Of a stretch of 14,317 nucleotides of DNA, positions 1 to 6,920 are shown piece by piece. Numbering within the stretch: position 1 is the first letter of the stretch; every line of letters starts with the position of its first letter. The DNA lies in NCBI GenBank assembly GCA_036382575.1, contig DASVHL010000004.1, positions 1 through 14,317 of the forward strand, in the 5' to 3' direction. The stretch is from UBA6022 sp036382575. Lineage in GTDB: Bacteria; Patescibacteriota; Saccharimonadia; Saccharimonadales; Saccharimonadaceae. The notes beneath the pieces were generated by a model. That model had not been told where the DNA came from, did not search any database, and was given only the letters and a program-made list of their open reading frames with translations. A program made the position numbers and the translations under genes.

Positions 1-138
1 GGGAGAGCGCGCAGCCACAAGGCCATCGTTCCCATCAACCATCCAATCTACCTGATACCCAGCTTTGTGAAGGCTACGAACATACATCTCGCCGATAAAA
101 CGGTCATCTTCGATACATAGAATTGTTTTGATTGCCAT
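1..138 (-). CDS. Response regulator, receiver domain N-terminus (partial, cut by window edge)
   Basis: The first 46 codons of a gene that continues past the left edge of the window. The translation starts MAIKTILCIEDD and continues to a DGNDGL segment. The hydrophobic first strand followed by E10-D11-D12 is the acidic pocket of a CheY-like receiver domain; the phosphorylated aspartate and any output domain lie outside the window, so the DNA-binding class cannot be named. The ATG is 3 nt after the stop of the histidine kinase gene, and its ribosome site AGAGGA lies within the last two kinase codons, 6 nt from the ATG. This points to co-transcription and translational coupling. It is inferred to be the partner of that kinase. 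The order kinase then regulator is less common than the reverse. Confidence 0.85.
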   Translation of the reverse strand, partial: MAIKTILCIEDDRFIGEMYVRSLHKAGYQVDWMVDGNDGLVAARSP

Positions 139-141
139 AAG

Positions 142-1698
142 TTATCCTCTAAACATCGCGTGGTTTTTGATCCAGCTGCCATCGCCGCGGTCGATGAGGC
201 TTTCATTGCTATTATTACCTGCCTGCAGCTTATCAGCAACAGTACTATAGATCGGTAAGCTAAATGTAAAGGTCGAACCTTCACCTTCGGCACTGCGGAC
301 GCCAATCTTCCCGCCGTGTGATTCCACAATTGCCTTGCTGATATACAGGCCAATGCCAGTACCTGAGACTGTTTCGCGTGAGCGGTGTGAGCGGTAGAAT
401 TTGTGAAACAGATTGCTGACGACGTTGCCTGGCATGCCGATGCCGTGATCTTCGACTGAACAGCTAACAAAATCGCCCTCTACTTTGGCGGTGACGTTAA
501 CCGCCCCACCTTCATTACTGTATTTCAAGGCGTTATCGATGAGGTTGCCCAGTACCTCACTGACGCTGGCATTGTCGGCGGCAATAGTTGGCAAGTCCTC
601 TGGCAGATGGACTGATAGTACGCGGCCTTGTGAACTGGCGCGAAGTTCCATGTCATCTTTGATCGAATCGTAAATACTAGCTAAGGAATCTTCGACTAGA
701 TGAACTTTAAGGTGGCGACGGTCGTAGCGTGAAGCGTTCAAGATGTTATTGATATAGCCACTGAGGCGGTTGGCGGATACAACGAGACGCTTGAGGAGTT
801 CTTTTTGGTCGTCATCCATCTGGCCACTGACTTCGTCGCTAAAGACATCAAGGTAGCCACGGATAACAGTAATTGGACCGCGAAGCTCATGAGCGGCGAA
901 AGCGATGAAGTCCAGGTCATCGTCATCGGGTTGGTAGTCGGTGGTGCGATCAAATAAGCTAACGACAACTTCAGCACTACTGCCTTTTTGGTACGACGCG
1001 GTAATGTCATAAATTTTGCGACCTTCCTCACCTGCAATTTTGTTTGGAATACGTTTCCAGGTGTGTTCGCTATGAACTGCATGCTGTTCACAATCTTTCA
1101 TCCAGGCTTCAAGGTCGAATTCATCATCAAAGACTAAATCGAGGCCTATCTTGCCTGTCGGATCGGTATGGACTGGGGCGATTGGATTGGCGTAGACAAT
1201 TTGGCGGTAGGCATCGAGGACAACAAAGCCAACTGCCGTGTTGTCGAGCGCGGTTCCAAGAGCTTGAACGGGTGCTTGACCTTCTGCGTCGGGCTTCTTC
1301 TCGGCACTATCACCAACGGCTAATTTGTACACAAGTTGCAACAAAGGTTTGAAACCATCACGTTCGAAATGGCGCGCATTTGGATTTGGTGGTGTGACAA
1401 CAGTTGGTTCACCTGAAACATGAGTAAGAGCACTCGTCAGGTCCTTTAGCGGCAACATTAACTGCAAGAACAGCATTAGGTTGACACCAGTTGTTGACGC
1501 CAGGATTGCGATCATAATGATCCAAAATGAAATTGTGTTTGCAGACGCGACTTCGGCCGCTACGAGTGCCCAGCCGATAACGATCGTAACCGCCAACTGC
1601 ATGAGGATCGTGAGCCAGATTGATCGTTTTAGAAAACGCGGCCAATAATCACGTACCATTGTTGGCCGTGGTGTTTGAGACGGTTCTATTACTGCCAT
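142..1698 (-). CDS. Membrane sensor histidine kinase with PAS-like domain
   Basis: A 518-residue sensor kinase that should autophosphorylate and pass phosphate to the adjacent regulator. Two hydrophobic segments (about 27-49 and 56-84) with almost no loop between them suggest sensing within or near the membrane and not by a large extracellular domain. A PAS-like region follows (about 145-250). The HisKA H-box is AAHELRGP, with phosphoacceptor H270. The catalytic domain has the N-box NLIDNALKYS (about 385-394), the G1 box EDHGIGMPG (about 416-424), an F-box region FHKFYR and the G2 box GTGIGLYISK (about 446-455), so it looks fully active. The ATG lies inside the 3' end of the DUF3048 gene (10-nt overlap) behind a strong GGAGGGAG site, making a coupled three-gene unit. 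The ligand is unknown; the gene context suggests an envelope signal. Confidence 0.93.
   Translation of the reverse strand: MAVIEPSQTPRPTMVRDYWPRFLKRSIWLTILMQLAVTIVIGWALVAAEVASANTISFWIIMIAILASTTGVNLMLFLQLMLPLKDLTSALTHVSGEPTVVTPPNPNARHFERDGFKPLLQLVYKLAVGDSAEKKPDAEGQAPVQALGTALDNTAVGFVVLDAYRQIVYANPIAPVHTDPTGKIGLDLVFDDEFDLEAWMKDCEQHAVHSEHTWKRIPNKIAGEEGRKIYDITASYQKGSSAEVVVSLFDRTTDYQPDDDDLDFIAFAAHELRGPITVIRGYLDVFSDEVSGQMDDDQKELLKRLVVSANRLSGYINNILNASRYDRRHLKVHLVEDSLASIYDSIKDDMELRASSQGRVLSVHLPEDLPTIAADNASVSEVLGNLIDNALKYSNEGGAVNVTAKVEGDFVSCSVEDHGIGMPGNVVSNLFHKFYRSHRSRETVSGTGIGLYISKAIVESHGGKIGVRSAEGEGSTFTFSLPIYSTVADKLQAGNNSNESLIDRGDGSWIKNHAMFRG
145..150 (-). promoter_or_regulatory. Shine-Dalgarno for the response regulator, embedded in the kinase 3' end
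   Basis: The sequence AGAGGA, which also encodes the last Arg-Gly of the histidine kinase, sits 6 nt before the regulator ATG. It fixes that start and implies that ribosomes finishing the kinase reinitiate on the regulator. Confidence 0.7.
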
Positions 1699-2783
1699 GT
1701 GACGCTCCCTCCACTAGTTGGAATAGCTGTGATCCAAGTTTGTCCACGCACAAGCGGGACATCCTTGCCACTAGTATCGGTAAATTTAATTTGGCTGGCA
1801 CGATCAGCTTTGGTCCAAGTGACTGTTTGGGCAATACCATTTTGAAAGATAACTGCCTCACCACTACCGGTAGTAGTAATACTTTCGCGGTAGCCGTCTT
1901 CCATAATTTTTGTCATATTCACTTTCATGACGACAACAGATGATGGTGCAATCTGGCCATCTTCACGGTCAAGGTGTGGCGCACCGGCTTGTGATCGTAT
2001 GTAGGTATTGCTGGCCGCATCATATGCATATGAACTGTTGTAGAGTGGGCCGCTGATAACGACAGAAATGTTGGTTGCGTCAGGCGCACTACTTGCCTTT
2101 CCATCAACACGCGTAAAGCCAGTGAAGGTTGATTCATTGTATCCTTTACTTGCATTTAGCGCGTCAAGTCGTTCGAAACTTGTGTAGACATTGTGTGGTG
2201 CATAGCGATCGGTTGCACGCCAGTAGCTGCCACTATTAAAGAACTGGTCAATATCCCTGTAATTACCGTTGCGTACTTCGGCAAGAGCAGCTGCGCTGCC
2301 TCCAACATGGGCTACGCTGGCGTTGAATGCTGCTAGCCAGTCGACATAATACATGCGAACGCTACGGACCGGCCCAATTAACTGCGGTTTGTCCTGCTGG
2401 TGAAGAGTGAGAAAGCGCGTAATACCACCTTCGGCCACGGCTTCAAAAACAACGCCAGCTTGCTTGAGGCCTGACTGTGGGCGGGCGTCGGGACTGTTTT
2501 CGATCATGATTGCCGTGACGGCTTGTTTGGTGGCGGCTTCGGTATCGACAAGACTACCAGTAAGTGGTGAGTAATATTTGATAGCTTCGACAGGTTTTTG
2601 AGTCACTTTAGTTGTTGGAGCCTTGGTGGTTGGCTTCGGCTGCTGTAACAAGATTGCTGCAGTTACTCCCCCACTGATTAAAATAATGGCAATACTGCCT
2701 ATAATAATTGAGAGACGTTTATGTCCGGCAATCCAGGTTTTGCAGCGTATTAATATTGAAGGTTTTTTGGTTTCTGGCATCAT
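1689..2783 (-). CDS. DUF3048 (YerB-like) membrane-anchored protein
   Basis: 364 residues. A single N-terminal membrane anchor (about 25-46) follows a short basic head, and a Thr/Pro/Lys-rich linker (about 48-65) leads to an exported two-part DUF3048. The N-terminal part shows SPLTG, the conserved IENSPDARPQSGL (about 94-106), VFEAVAEGGITRF and the IGPVRSVR/YY signature (about 136-146). The C-terminal part ends with the family's pattern of an nG-W segment followed by GQTWITAIPT near the C-terminus. The family (Bacillus YerB) is widespread in Gram-positive-type envelopes and its biochemistry is poorly known. Here it is anchored by a TM helix, not by a lipobox. It is the first gene of a unit with the sensor kinase and regulator, so a role in sensing or maintaining the envelope is plausible but inferred. 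Two consecutive ATG codons (2783 and 2780) are possible starts. Confidence 0.9.
   Translation of the reverse strand: MMPETKKPSILIRCKTWIAGHKRLSIIIGSIAIILISGGVTAAILLQQPKPTTKAPTTKVTQKPVEAIKYYSPLTGSLVDTEAATKQAVTAIMIENSPDARPQSGLKQAGVVFEAVAEGGITRFLTLHQQDKPQLIGPVRSVRMYYVDWLAAFNASVAHVGGSAAALAEVRNGNYRDIDQFFNSGSYWRATDRYAPHNVYTSFERLDALNASKGYNESTFTGFTRVDGKASSAPDATNISVVISGPLYNSSYAYDAASNTYIRSQAGAPHLDREDGQIAPSSVVVMKVNMTKIMEDGYRESITTTGSGEAVIFQNGIAQTVTWTKADRASQIKFTDTSGKDVPLVRGQTWITAIPTSGGSVTWQ
1705..1712 (-). promoter_or_regulatory. Strong Shine-Dalgarno for the histidine kinase, inside the DUF3048 gene
   Basis: GGAGGGAG lies 6 nt before the kinase ATG and within the last codons of the DUF3048 gene. It confirms the kinase start at 1698 and the overlap of the two reading frames. 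Confidence 0.75.
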
Positions 2784-2793
2784 ACTAATGGTT

Positions 2794-2802
2794 ATTATAG
2801 CA
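2794..2802 (-). promoter_or_regulatory. Extended -10 promoter (TGCTATAAT) of the DUF3048-kinase-regulator unit
   Basis: A perfect TATAAT with an extended TGn sits 10 nt before the first ATG; a partial -35 (TCGACC) lies 17 nt upstream. Normal start-site spacing leaves a leader of only about 4 nt, and there is no Shine-Dalgarno. Confidence 0.65.
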
Positions 2803-2845
2803 GATGAAAGTGCTAGGTCGAGGTGTTTGTTGGGGTCAAAAATAA

Positions 2846-4291
2846 CTAGGCGTTAACGCTGGTGATGGCCCGTTCGAGACGTGTCAGGACAGTTTGTTTG
2901 CCGAGTGTTGCAAGGGTATCGTTAAGGGCTGGACTGAACGGTGCCCAGCTGACGGCAAGACGAATCATACTAAATAGTACTCCAGGTTTTTCACCAGTCG
3001 TCATGAGAAGGCCGTTAAGGGTTTCCTGGATGCTGTCTGCGTCAAACGCACTCGCCTCTAAGGCATCGGCGGCAACACCAAGGAGACCGGCGAGGTTTTC
3101 GCGCGTATGTTTCTTAAGTGGCTTCATGTCATCGGCCATAGTCCAGTTTGGGGTCGGCTCTTCAAAGAAGTAGCTTGTCAGAAGTGGAAGGTCAGCTAAG
3201 GTTTTGAGGCGATCTTGAACGAGTTTCAAAAGTGTTCGTTTGTAATCGGTGGTCGCTGTACTGGCGCTGGTTGGCCAAAAATCTGCAACACGCTCGCTGA
3301 GGTCGTCAAGGCTAAGGCGGCGAATCCATTGGCCATTTAGCCACAATAGGCGCTGTTCGTCGAATCGAGCACCACTACGCTGGACGCGACTGAGGCTGAA
3401 TTTTTCAATCAATTCCTGACGGCTAAAGATTTCTTGTTCGGTGCCGTCGTTCCAGCCCATACTGGCGATAAAGTTAACCAAGGCTTCTGGCGTGTAGCCA
3501 TCTTTGAGATAATCAAGTACATCTTTTGCACCATCACGCTTGCCTAGCTTTTTATTACCCGATTCGGCCATGATATGCGGCATCGTGGCAAAGATTGGCC
3601 GCTCTAGACCGAGTGCTTCATAAAGATTGAGATAGTTTGGTTGGCTTGAAATGAATTCTTGACCGCGAATAATATGCGTGATGTGCATTTCTGCGTCATC
3701 AACAATGTGGGCAAAATTGTAGGTCGGGAAACCATCAGATTTAATAAGGATAAAGTCATCGATAACCTCTGGTCCGGTGTGAAGATCGCCCATAACTTCG
3801 TCGTGCCATGAGTACTCTTTTGGGTCAGATTTGAAACGGAGTGGTGTTGTGCCGTCCCATTCAGAAGGGTTTTCTGGGCGGTGATGACGATACAAGAAGG
3901 CTTTTTTCTCTGCTTTGGCGGTATCGCGAAAGGCTTGAATTTCGTCGGCAGTATAGGGATCGGCGTAGGCGCGCCCATTATCGATAAGTTTTTGTGCCCA
4001 CTGTTTGTAAATAGCTAAACGATCACTTTGGCGGTATGGGCCGTATGGACCGTCGACGTCTGGTCCTTCGTCGTAATCCATACCAAGAGCACGCAAGCTG
4101 GTCATTAGGTGTTCAGCTGAACCTTCAACTTCCCTTTTTTGGTCAGTATCTTCTAGGCGAAGAATAAATTGTCCATTTGACTGGCGCGCAAGAAGCCACG
4201 CGAATAGTGCGGTGCGGACGCCACCAACATGTAAAAAGCCGGTTGGACTAGGGGCAAAACGGGTACGAACGGGAGATGGTGTAGATGACAT
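2846..4291 (-). CDS. gltX: Glutamyl-tRNA synthetase
   Basis: 481 residues, normal for bacterial class I GluRS, which charges tRNA with glutamate in the cytoplasm. The N-terminus carries RTRFAPSPTG followed by HVGG (21-24), the local form of the HIGH motif; RLEDTD follows. The Rossmann core continues through a DDFILIKSDGFPTYNFAH region, IIRGQEF and KLGKR (about 248-252), the KMSKS equivalent. The mid-region Cys cluster of zinc-binding GluRS is absent (AYADPYT instead). The C-terminal half is the alpha-helical anticodon-binding part. I chose the ATG at 4291, because a TTG 33 nt upstream would put the promoter inside the coding region. Whether the enzyme is discriminating, or also charges tRNA-Gln for GatCAB correction, cannot be told from the sequence. 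It has its own promoter and is flanked by same-strand genes. Confidence 0.97.
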   Translation of the reverse strand: MSSTPSPVRTRFAPSPTGFLHVGGVRTALFAWLLARQSNGQFILRLEDTDQKREVEGSAEHLMTSLRALGMDYDEGPDVDGPYGPYRQSDRLAIYKQWAQKLIDNGRAYADPYTADEIQAFRDTAKAEKKAFLYRHHRPENPSEWDGTTPLRFKSDPKEYSWHDEVMGDLHTGPEVIDDFILIKSDGFPTYNFAHIVDDAEMHITHIIRGQEFISSQPNYLNLYEALGLERPIFATMPHIMAESGNKKLGKRDGAKDVLDYLKDGYTPEALVNFIASMGWNDGTEQEIFSRQELIEKFSLSRVQRSGARFDEQRLLWLNGQWIRRLSLDDLSERVADFWPTSASTATTDYKRTLLKLVQDRLKTLADLPLLTSYFFEEPTPNWTMADDMKPLKKHTRENLAGLLGVAADALEASAFDADSIQETLNGLLMTTGEKPGVLFSMIRLAVSWAPFSPALNDTLATLGKQTVLTRLERAITSVNA

Positions 4292-4301
4292 ATTGCCCTC
4301 T

Positions 4302-4310
4302 ATTATAACA
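4302..4310 (-). promoter_or_regulatory. Extended -10 promoter (TGTTATAAT) of gltX
   Basis: A perfect TATAAT with upstream TGn lies 10 nt before the gltX ATG; no convincing -35 is seen. The short interval holds AGAGGG, which could act as a ribosome site only if transcription starts very near the -10, so the leader is at most about 4-9 nt. Confidence 0.65.
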
Positions 4311-4334
4311 GATAAGACTTCCAACCTCTAGGCG

Positions 4335-5285
4335 TTACATGCTGGTAGCGAGGTCAAGAATCTGCTCGCTTGAAAGTGGTGCGTTGCCTTCGATTGTGTA
4401 GCGGATGCCGTCATTGACCCATGCAGCGTTGTTGTTAAAGACGTAGATAGTGATACCGTGTTCGCTGTGCGGAATGTAGCCACCGTGTGAGGCAGGCTCA
4501 ACGTAGTTAGCAAGCAAAGCGCTTGAATCCCAGCTGCTCTTCTCTTGTTTAACGGTGAAGCCTTGTGAGCTGCCGTTTGCAAGGTACTGAATGCCAACTT
4601 GACCATCGGTGTAGGCTACTTTATTAACACGGTAGCCATCAGGGCGATATCCAGGATAGGTTGCATCAAAGCCGGCTTGGGCTGCAGCAACACGAACTGA
4701 TAGGTTTGGCATGTTGAGATACGTAAAGTAACCAGCGAGCATAATTAACGCGAGGCTAGCCGAGGCAATACTAAGGTGGCGTGAGTGGTTGCGTGGCTGC
4801 TTGACGCGTTTTACCTTGGCGTTGTGGCGAGGTGCCTTGTCGAGCGCTTCGGCGATAACTTCTTTTTTAATAATGTGTGAAGGCTTAACAGCAGGTTTTG
4901 GTGCAACCGCTGCGGTCGCTGTTTGTTTGGCAGCCTGAATCTTATTATGTGCAGTAACGGCAAGTGGGTGCGCCACTGGTCCGATATCCATATGACGAGA
5001 TGGTTTAGCGGCTGATTTAATACCAGCTGGATGTGGTGCGAAGCGAGTAATAGATGGGCTTTTTTGTACAACAGGGCGAGCTACTTGATGCGCTTTGGTT
5101 GGAGCGGCCTTTTTTACAGTGGCGCGGTGGAGCGTGGTAGATTTTTGGGTAGTATGATGGACGTGTTGAGAATGTTGTGAATCATTTGTTGTGAAATGTG
5201 TTGCCGCCGTAGGTGCTTTTTTGATCGGCATGCCAGTCAGAACGTCATAAATAACGCCGTTTATGGTGACTGTTTGCTTACTCAT
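4335..5285 (-). CDS. Single-pass membrane protein with C-terminal DUF4367-like domain
   Basis: 316 residues from the chosen start. The first ~165 residues are basic and rich in His, Lys, Ala, Thr and Pro, look disordered and are predicted cytoplasmic. One TM helix (about 170-190, SIASASLALIMLAGYFTYL) follows, then an exported domain of about 120 residues. The end of that domain (VFNNNAAWVNDGIRYTIEG and a final SSEQILDLATSM) matches the usual DUF4367 C-terminus. DUF4367 proteins are known as membrane-associated domains, often in anti-sigma-like or envelope proteins; the function is not established. The ATG at 5285 is preferred over an in-frame ATG at 5324, because GGGGAG lies 8 nt before it and the short protein begins with MSKQTVTINGVIYDV, which looks like an N-terminal signature. 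It is divergent from the PEGA gene and upstream of gltX with no terminator between. Confidence 0.8.
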   Translation of the reverse strand: MSKQTVTINGVIYDVLTGMPIKKAPTAATHFTTNDSQHSQHVHHTTQKSTTLHRATVKKAAPTKAHQVARPVVQKSPSITRFAPHPAGIKSAAKPSRHMDIGPVAHPLAVTAHNKIQAAKQTATAAVAPKPAVKPSHIIKKEVIAEALDKAPRHNAKVKRVKQPRNHSRHLSIASASLALIMLAGYFTYLNMPNLSVRVAAAQAGFDATYPGYRPDGYRVNKVAYTDGQVGIQYLANGSSQGFTVKQEKSSWDSSALLANYVEPASHGGYIPHSEHGITIYVFNNNAAWVNDGIRYTIEGNAPLSSEQILDLATSM

Positions 5286-5293
5286 GCTGATTT

Positions 5294-5299
5294 CTCCCC
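5294..5299 (-). promoter_or_regulatory. Shine-Dalgarno deciding the start of the DUF4367 gene
   Basis: GGGGAG lies 8 nt upstream of the ATG at 5285. The in-frame ATG at 5324 has only a weak purine stretch in front of it. Confidence 0.6.
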
Positions 5300-5364
5300 T
5301 ATTTATGTATTGCAGTGTGGTCATCTACCCCATGTCCACGCCTGTTGCCGCTTTGTTATTTAAT

Positions 5365-5393
5365 ATAGTAGTGAAATAGTGGTGATTATGCAA
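5365..5393 (-). promoter_or_regulatory. Possible -35/-10 promoter for the DUF4367 gene
   Basis: TTGCAT, a 17-nt spacer and TACTAT (4 of 6 matches) read leftward. A TATATT three bases further on is an alternative -10. This would give a leader of roughly 70 nt, unlike most genes here. This assignment is weak. The rest of the 143-nt divergent spacer shows no other recognisable structure. Confidence 0.35.
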
Positions 5394-5410
5394 GCGTTTA
5401 TCGTGAGAGT

Positions 5411-5419
5411 TGGTATAAT
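5411..5419 (+). promoter_or_regulatory. Extended -10 promoter (TGGTATAAT) of the PEGA gene
   Basis: A perfect TATAAT with TGn lies 9 nt before the ATG at 5429. There is no Shine-Dalgarno and no good -35, so the predicted leader is about 3 nt. Confidence 0.65.
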
Positions 5420-5428
5420 AGATTTATA

Positions 5429-6904
5429 ATGTATCGACCACCTTCTAAACGTGTCCAAATTATTCAACGAGTCGCTATTTATACGACAATGTCGGTCGCC
5501 GTCACTACCCTTGTCGCTGTGCTCGTCTTTTTTATGTTAGGCTACCAAATCAACCGCGCTGATGGTCGGATTGAACAAGGTGGTTTGGTGCAGTTTGATA
5601 GTCGTCCAAGCGGCGCCGATATTATGATCGATGGTAAGAACCTTGGGTCGCGCACTGCCTCGCGCAAAACGATGACTTCCGGTCAGCACTTTATTACGAT
5701 GCAACGTACTGGCTATGAAACCTGGCAGAAATCAGTCGATGTTGTGCCTGGTTCGGTCCTGTGGCTGACATATGCGCGCATGATCCCACAAGAGTTGGCG
5801 CCGGCAACCGTTAGTAGCTTTACATCCTTAGCTGGAACTTTGGTGTCGCCAAATAGTGAAGCTATGGCAATCAAGGAAGACGCATCGACGCCAACGATTC
5901 AACTGGCTGATTTGAGGAACGATGAGGTCAAGCTGACAAAGCTTGATATTCCGGCAGATAGTTATACTGCGCCCGCAGCGGACAAGACGGAGACGTTTAG
6001 TTTAGAAAAATGGAATTCATCAAGTCGTTATCTATTAGTGAAACACATCTATGATGATTCAAAGATCGAGTGGCTGGTTGTTGATACGGATAATGCCGCA
6101 CAGACCAAGAATATTACGACACTTTTAGGTGTTGAAGCGTCACAGATTATCTTTAGTCCAAATAACGGCGCGCATGTCTATGCCTTGGTTGACGGTGCTA
6201 TTCGCAAGATTGATCTAGGCGCCGTGACCCTTTCTGGTCCTCTCGTGTCGAATGTGGCAGAGTTCTCGATTTACAATAATGATACGGTTTTGTATGACAC
6301 ACGACCAGATGCTTCAACTGGGATGCGTAGTGTCGGCTATCTAGACGAAGGCGCTAACAAGGCTCGCATACTACGTTCTTACAATGACGACGGCACATTG
6401 CCTGTTCACCTGGCAGTCGGTAAATATTTTGACGATCATTTTGTTGCAATTAGTTATGGTCACATGGTTGAAGTCATGAAGGGATCATTATCAAAGAGTG
6501 ACGCTTCAACTGCAAGCGCTTTTACGTCAGTGGCAACTATTGCCCTATCGAGCGATGTGCAGTTTTTGTCGATTGTGACGAATGGCCGCTTTGTTATTGC
6601 GCAAGAGGCTGGATCGTATACCGTTCATGATATTGAATTAAAGAAGACTACGACAACTGCCCTTGCCGGTGATGCACCGGCTGCTCCAACTGAGCTTCGT
6701 TGGCTCGATCCGTATACTGTCTGGAGTGACCGCTCTGGTAAAATCCGCTTGTATGAATTTGATGGTGCGAACCAACACGATATCATGCCTGTTGCGGCTG
6801 GCTTTAGCGCAACCTATAGCCCTAACGGCAAGTACCTGTACGGCATTTCGCAGTCAGCAGATAGTAAATATCATCTGACTCGCGTCAGAATGATACTTCC
6901 TTAA
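5429..6904 (+). CDS. Membrane-anchored PEGA-domain protein with beta-propeller-like C-terminus
   Basis: 491 residues. A short basic N-terminus and one TM helix (about 16-39) are followed by a PEGA domain (about 52-115). This shows the typical LVQFDSRPSGADIMIDG start, the substitute for TP before a conserved turn, SGQHFITMQRTGYE, and a closing V-PGS strand. Residues 120-491 form repeated short strands with turns of the type SPNNGAHVYAL, LDPYTVWSDRSGKIRLYEF and SPNGKYLYGIS, which resemble TolB/WD-like propeller blades. The domain order (TM, PEGA, propeller) is common in Patescibacteria. PEGA is generally thought to bind or space surface polymers, so an envelope scaffold role is inferred. It starts almost leaderless, is divergent from the DUF4367 gene and convergent with the sortase gene, whose stop lies only 16 nt away with no strong terminator between. 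Confidence 0.82.
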   Translation: MYRPPSKRVQIIQRVAIYTTMSVAVTTLVAVLVFFMLGYQINRADGRIEQGGLVQFDSRPSGADIMIDGKNLGSRTASRKTMTSGQHFITMQRTGYETWQKSVDVVPGSVLWLTYARMIPQELAPATVSSFTSLAGTLVSPNSEAMAIKEDASTPTIQLADLRNDEVKLTKLDIPADSYTAPAADKTETFSLEKWNSSSRYLLVKHIYDDSKIEWLVVDTDNAAQTKNITTLLGVEASQIIFSPNNGAHVYALVDGAIRKIDLGAVTLSGPLVSNVAEFSIYNNDTVLYDTRPDASTGMRSVGYLDEGANKARILRSYNDDGTLPVHLAVGKYFDDHFVAISYGHMVEVMKGSLSKSDASTASAFTSVATIALSSDVQFLSIVTNGRFVIAQEAGSYTVHDIELKKTTTTALAGDAPAAPTELRWLDPYTVWSDRSGKIRLYEFDGANQHDIMPVAAGFSATYSPNGKYLYGISQSADSKYHLTRVRMILP

Positions 6905-6920
6905 TACAAATGTAGTTTTA

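Noticed and set aside
1044..1352. Plus-strand ORF opposite the histidine kinase, and similar long antisense ORFs opposite other genes
   Set aside because: They lie within well-supported genes, have no recognisable domain, ribosome site or promoter, and have odd composition; they are reading-frame shadows.
4292..4324. TTG start for gltX adding 11 residues
   Set aside because: The added stretch contains the extended -10 promoter, and the synthetase N-terminus begins naturally at the ATG at 4291.
5286..5324. Upstream ATG for the DUF4367 gene
   Set aside because: It has no good ribosome site, while GGGGAG sits before the ATG at 5285. It is not fully excluded.
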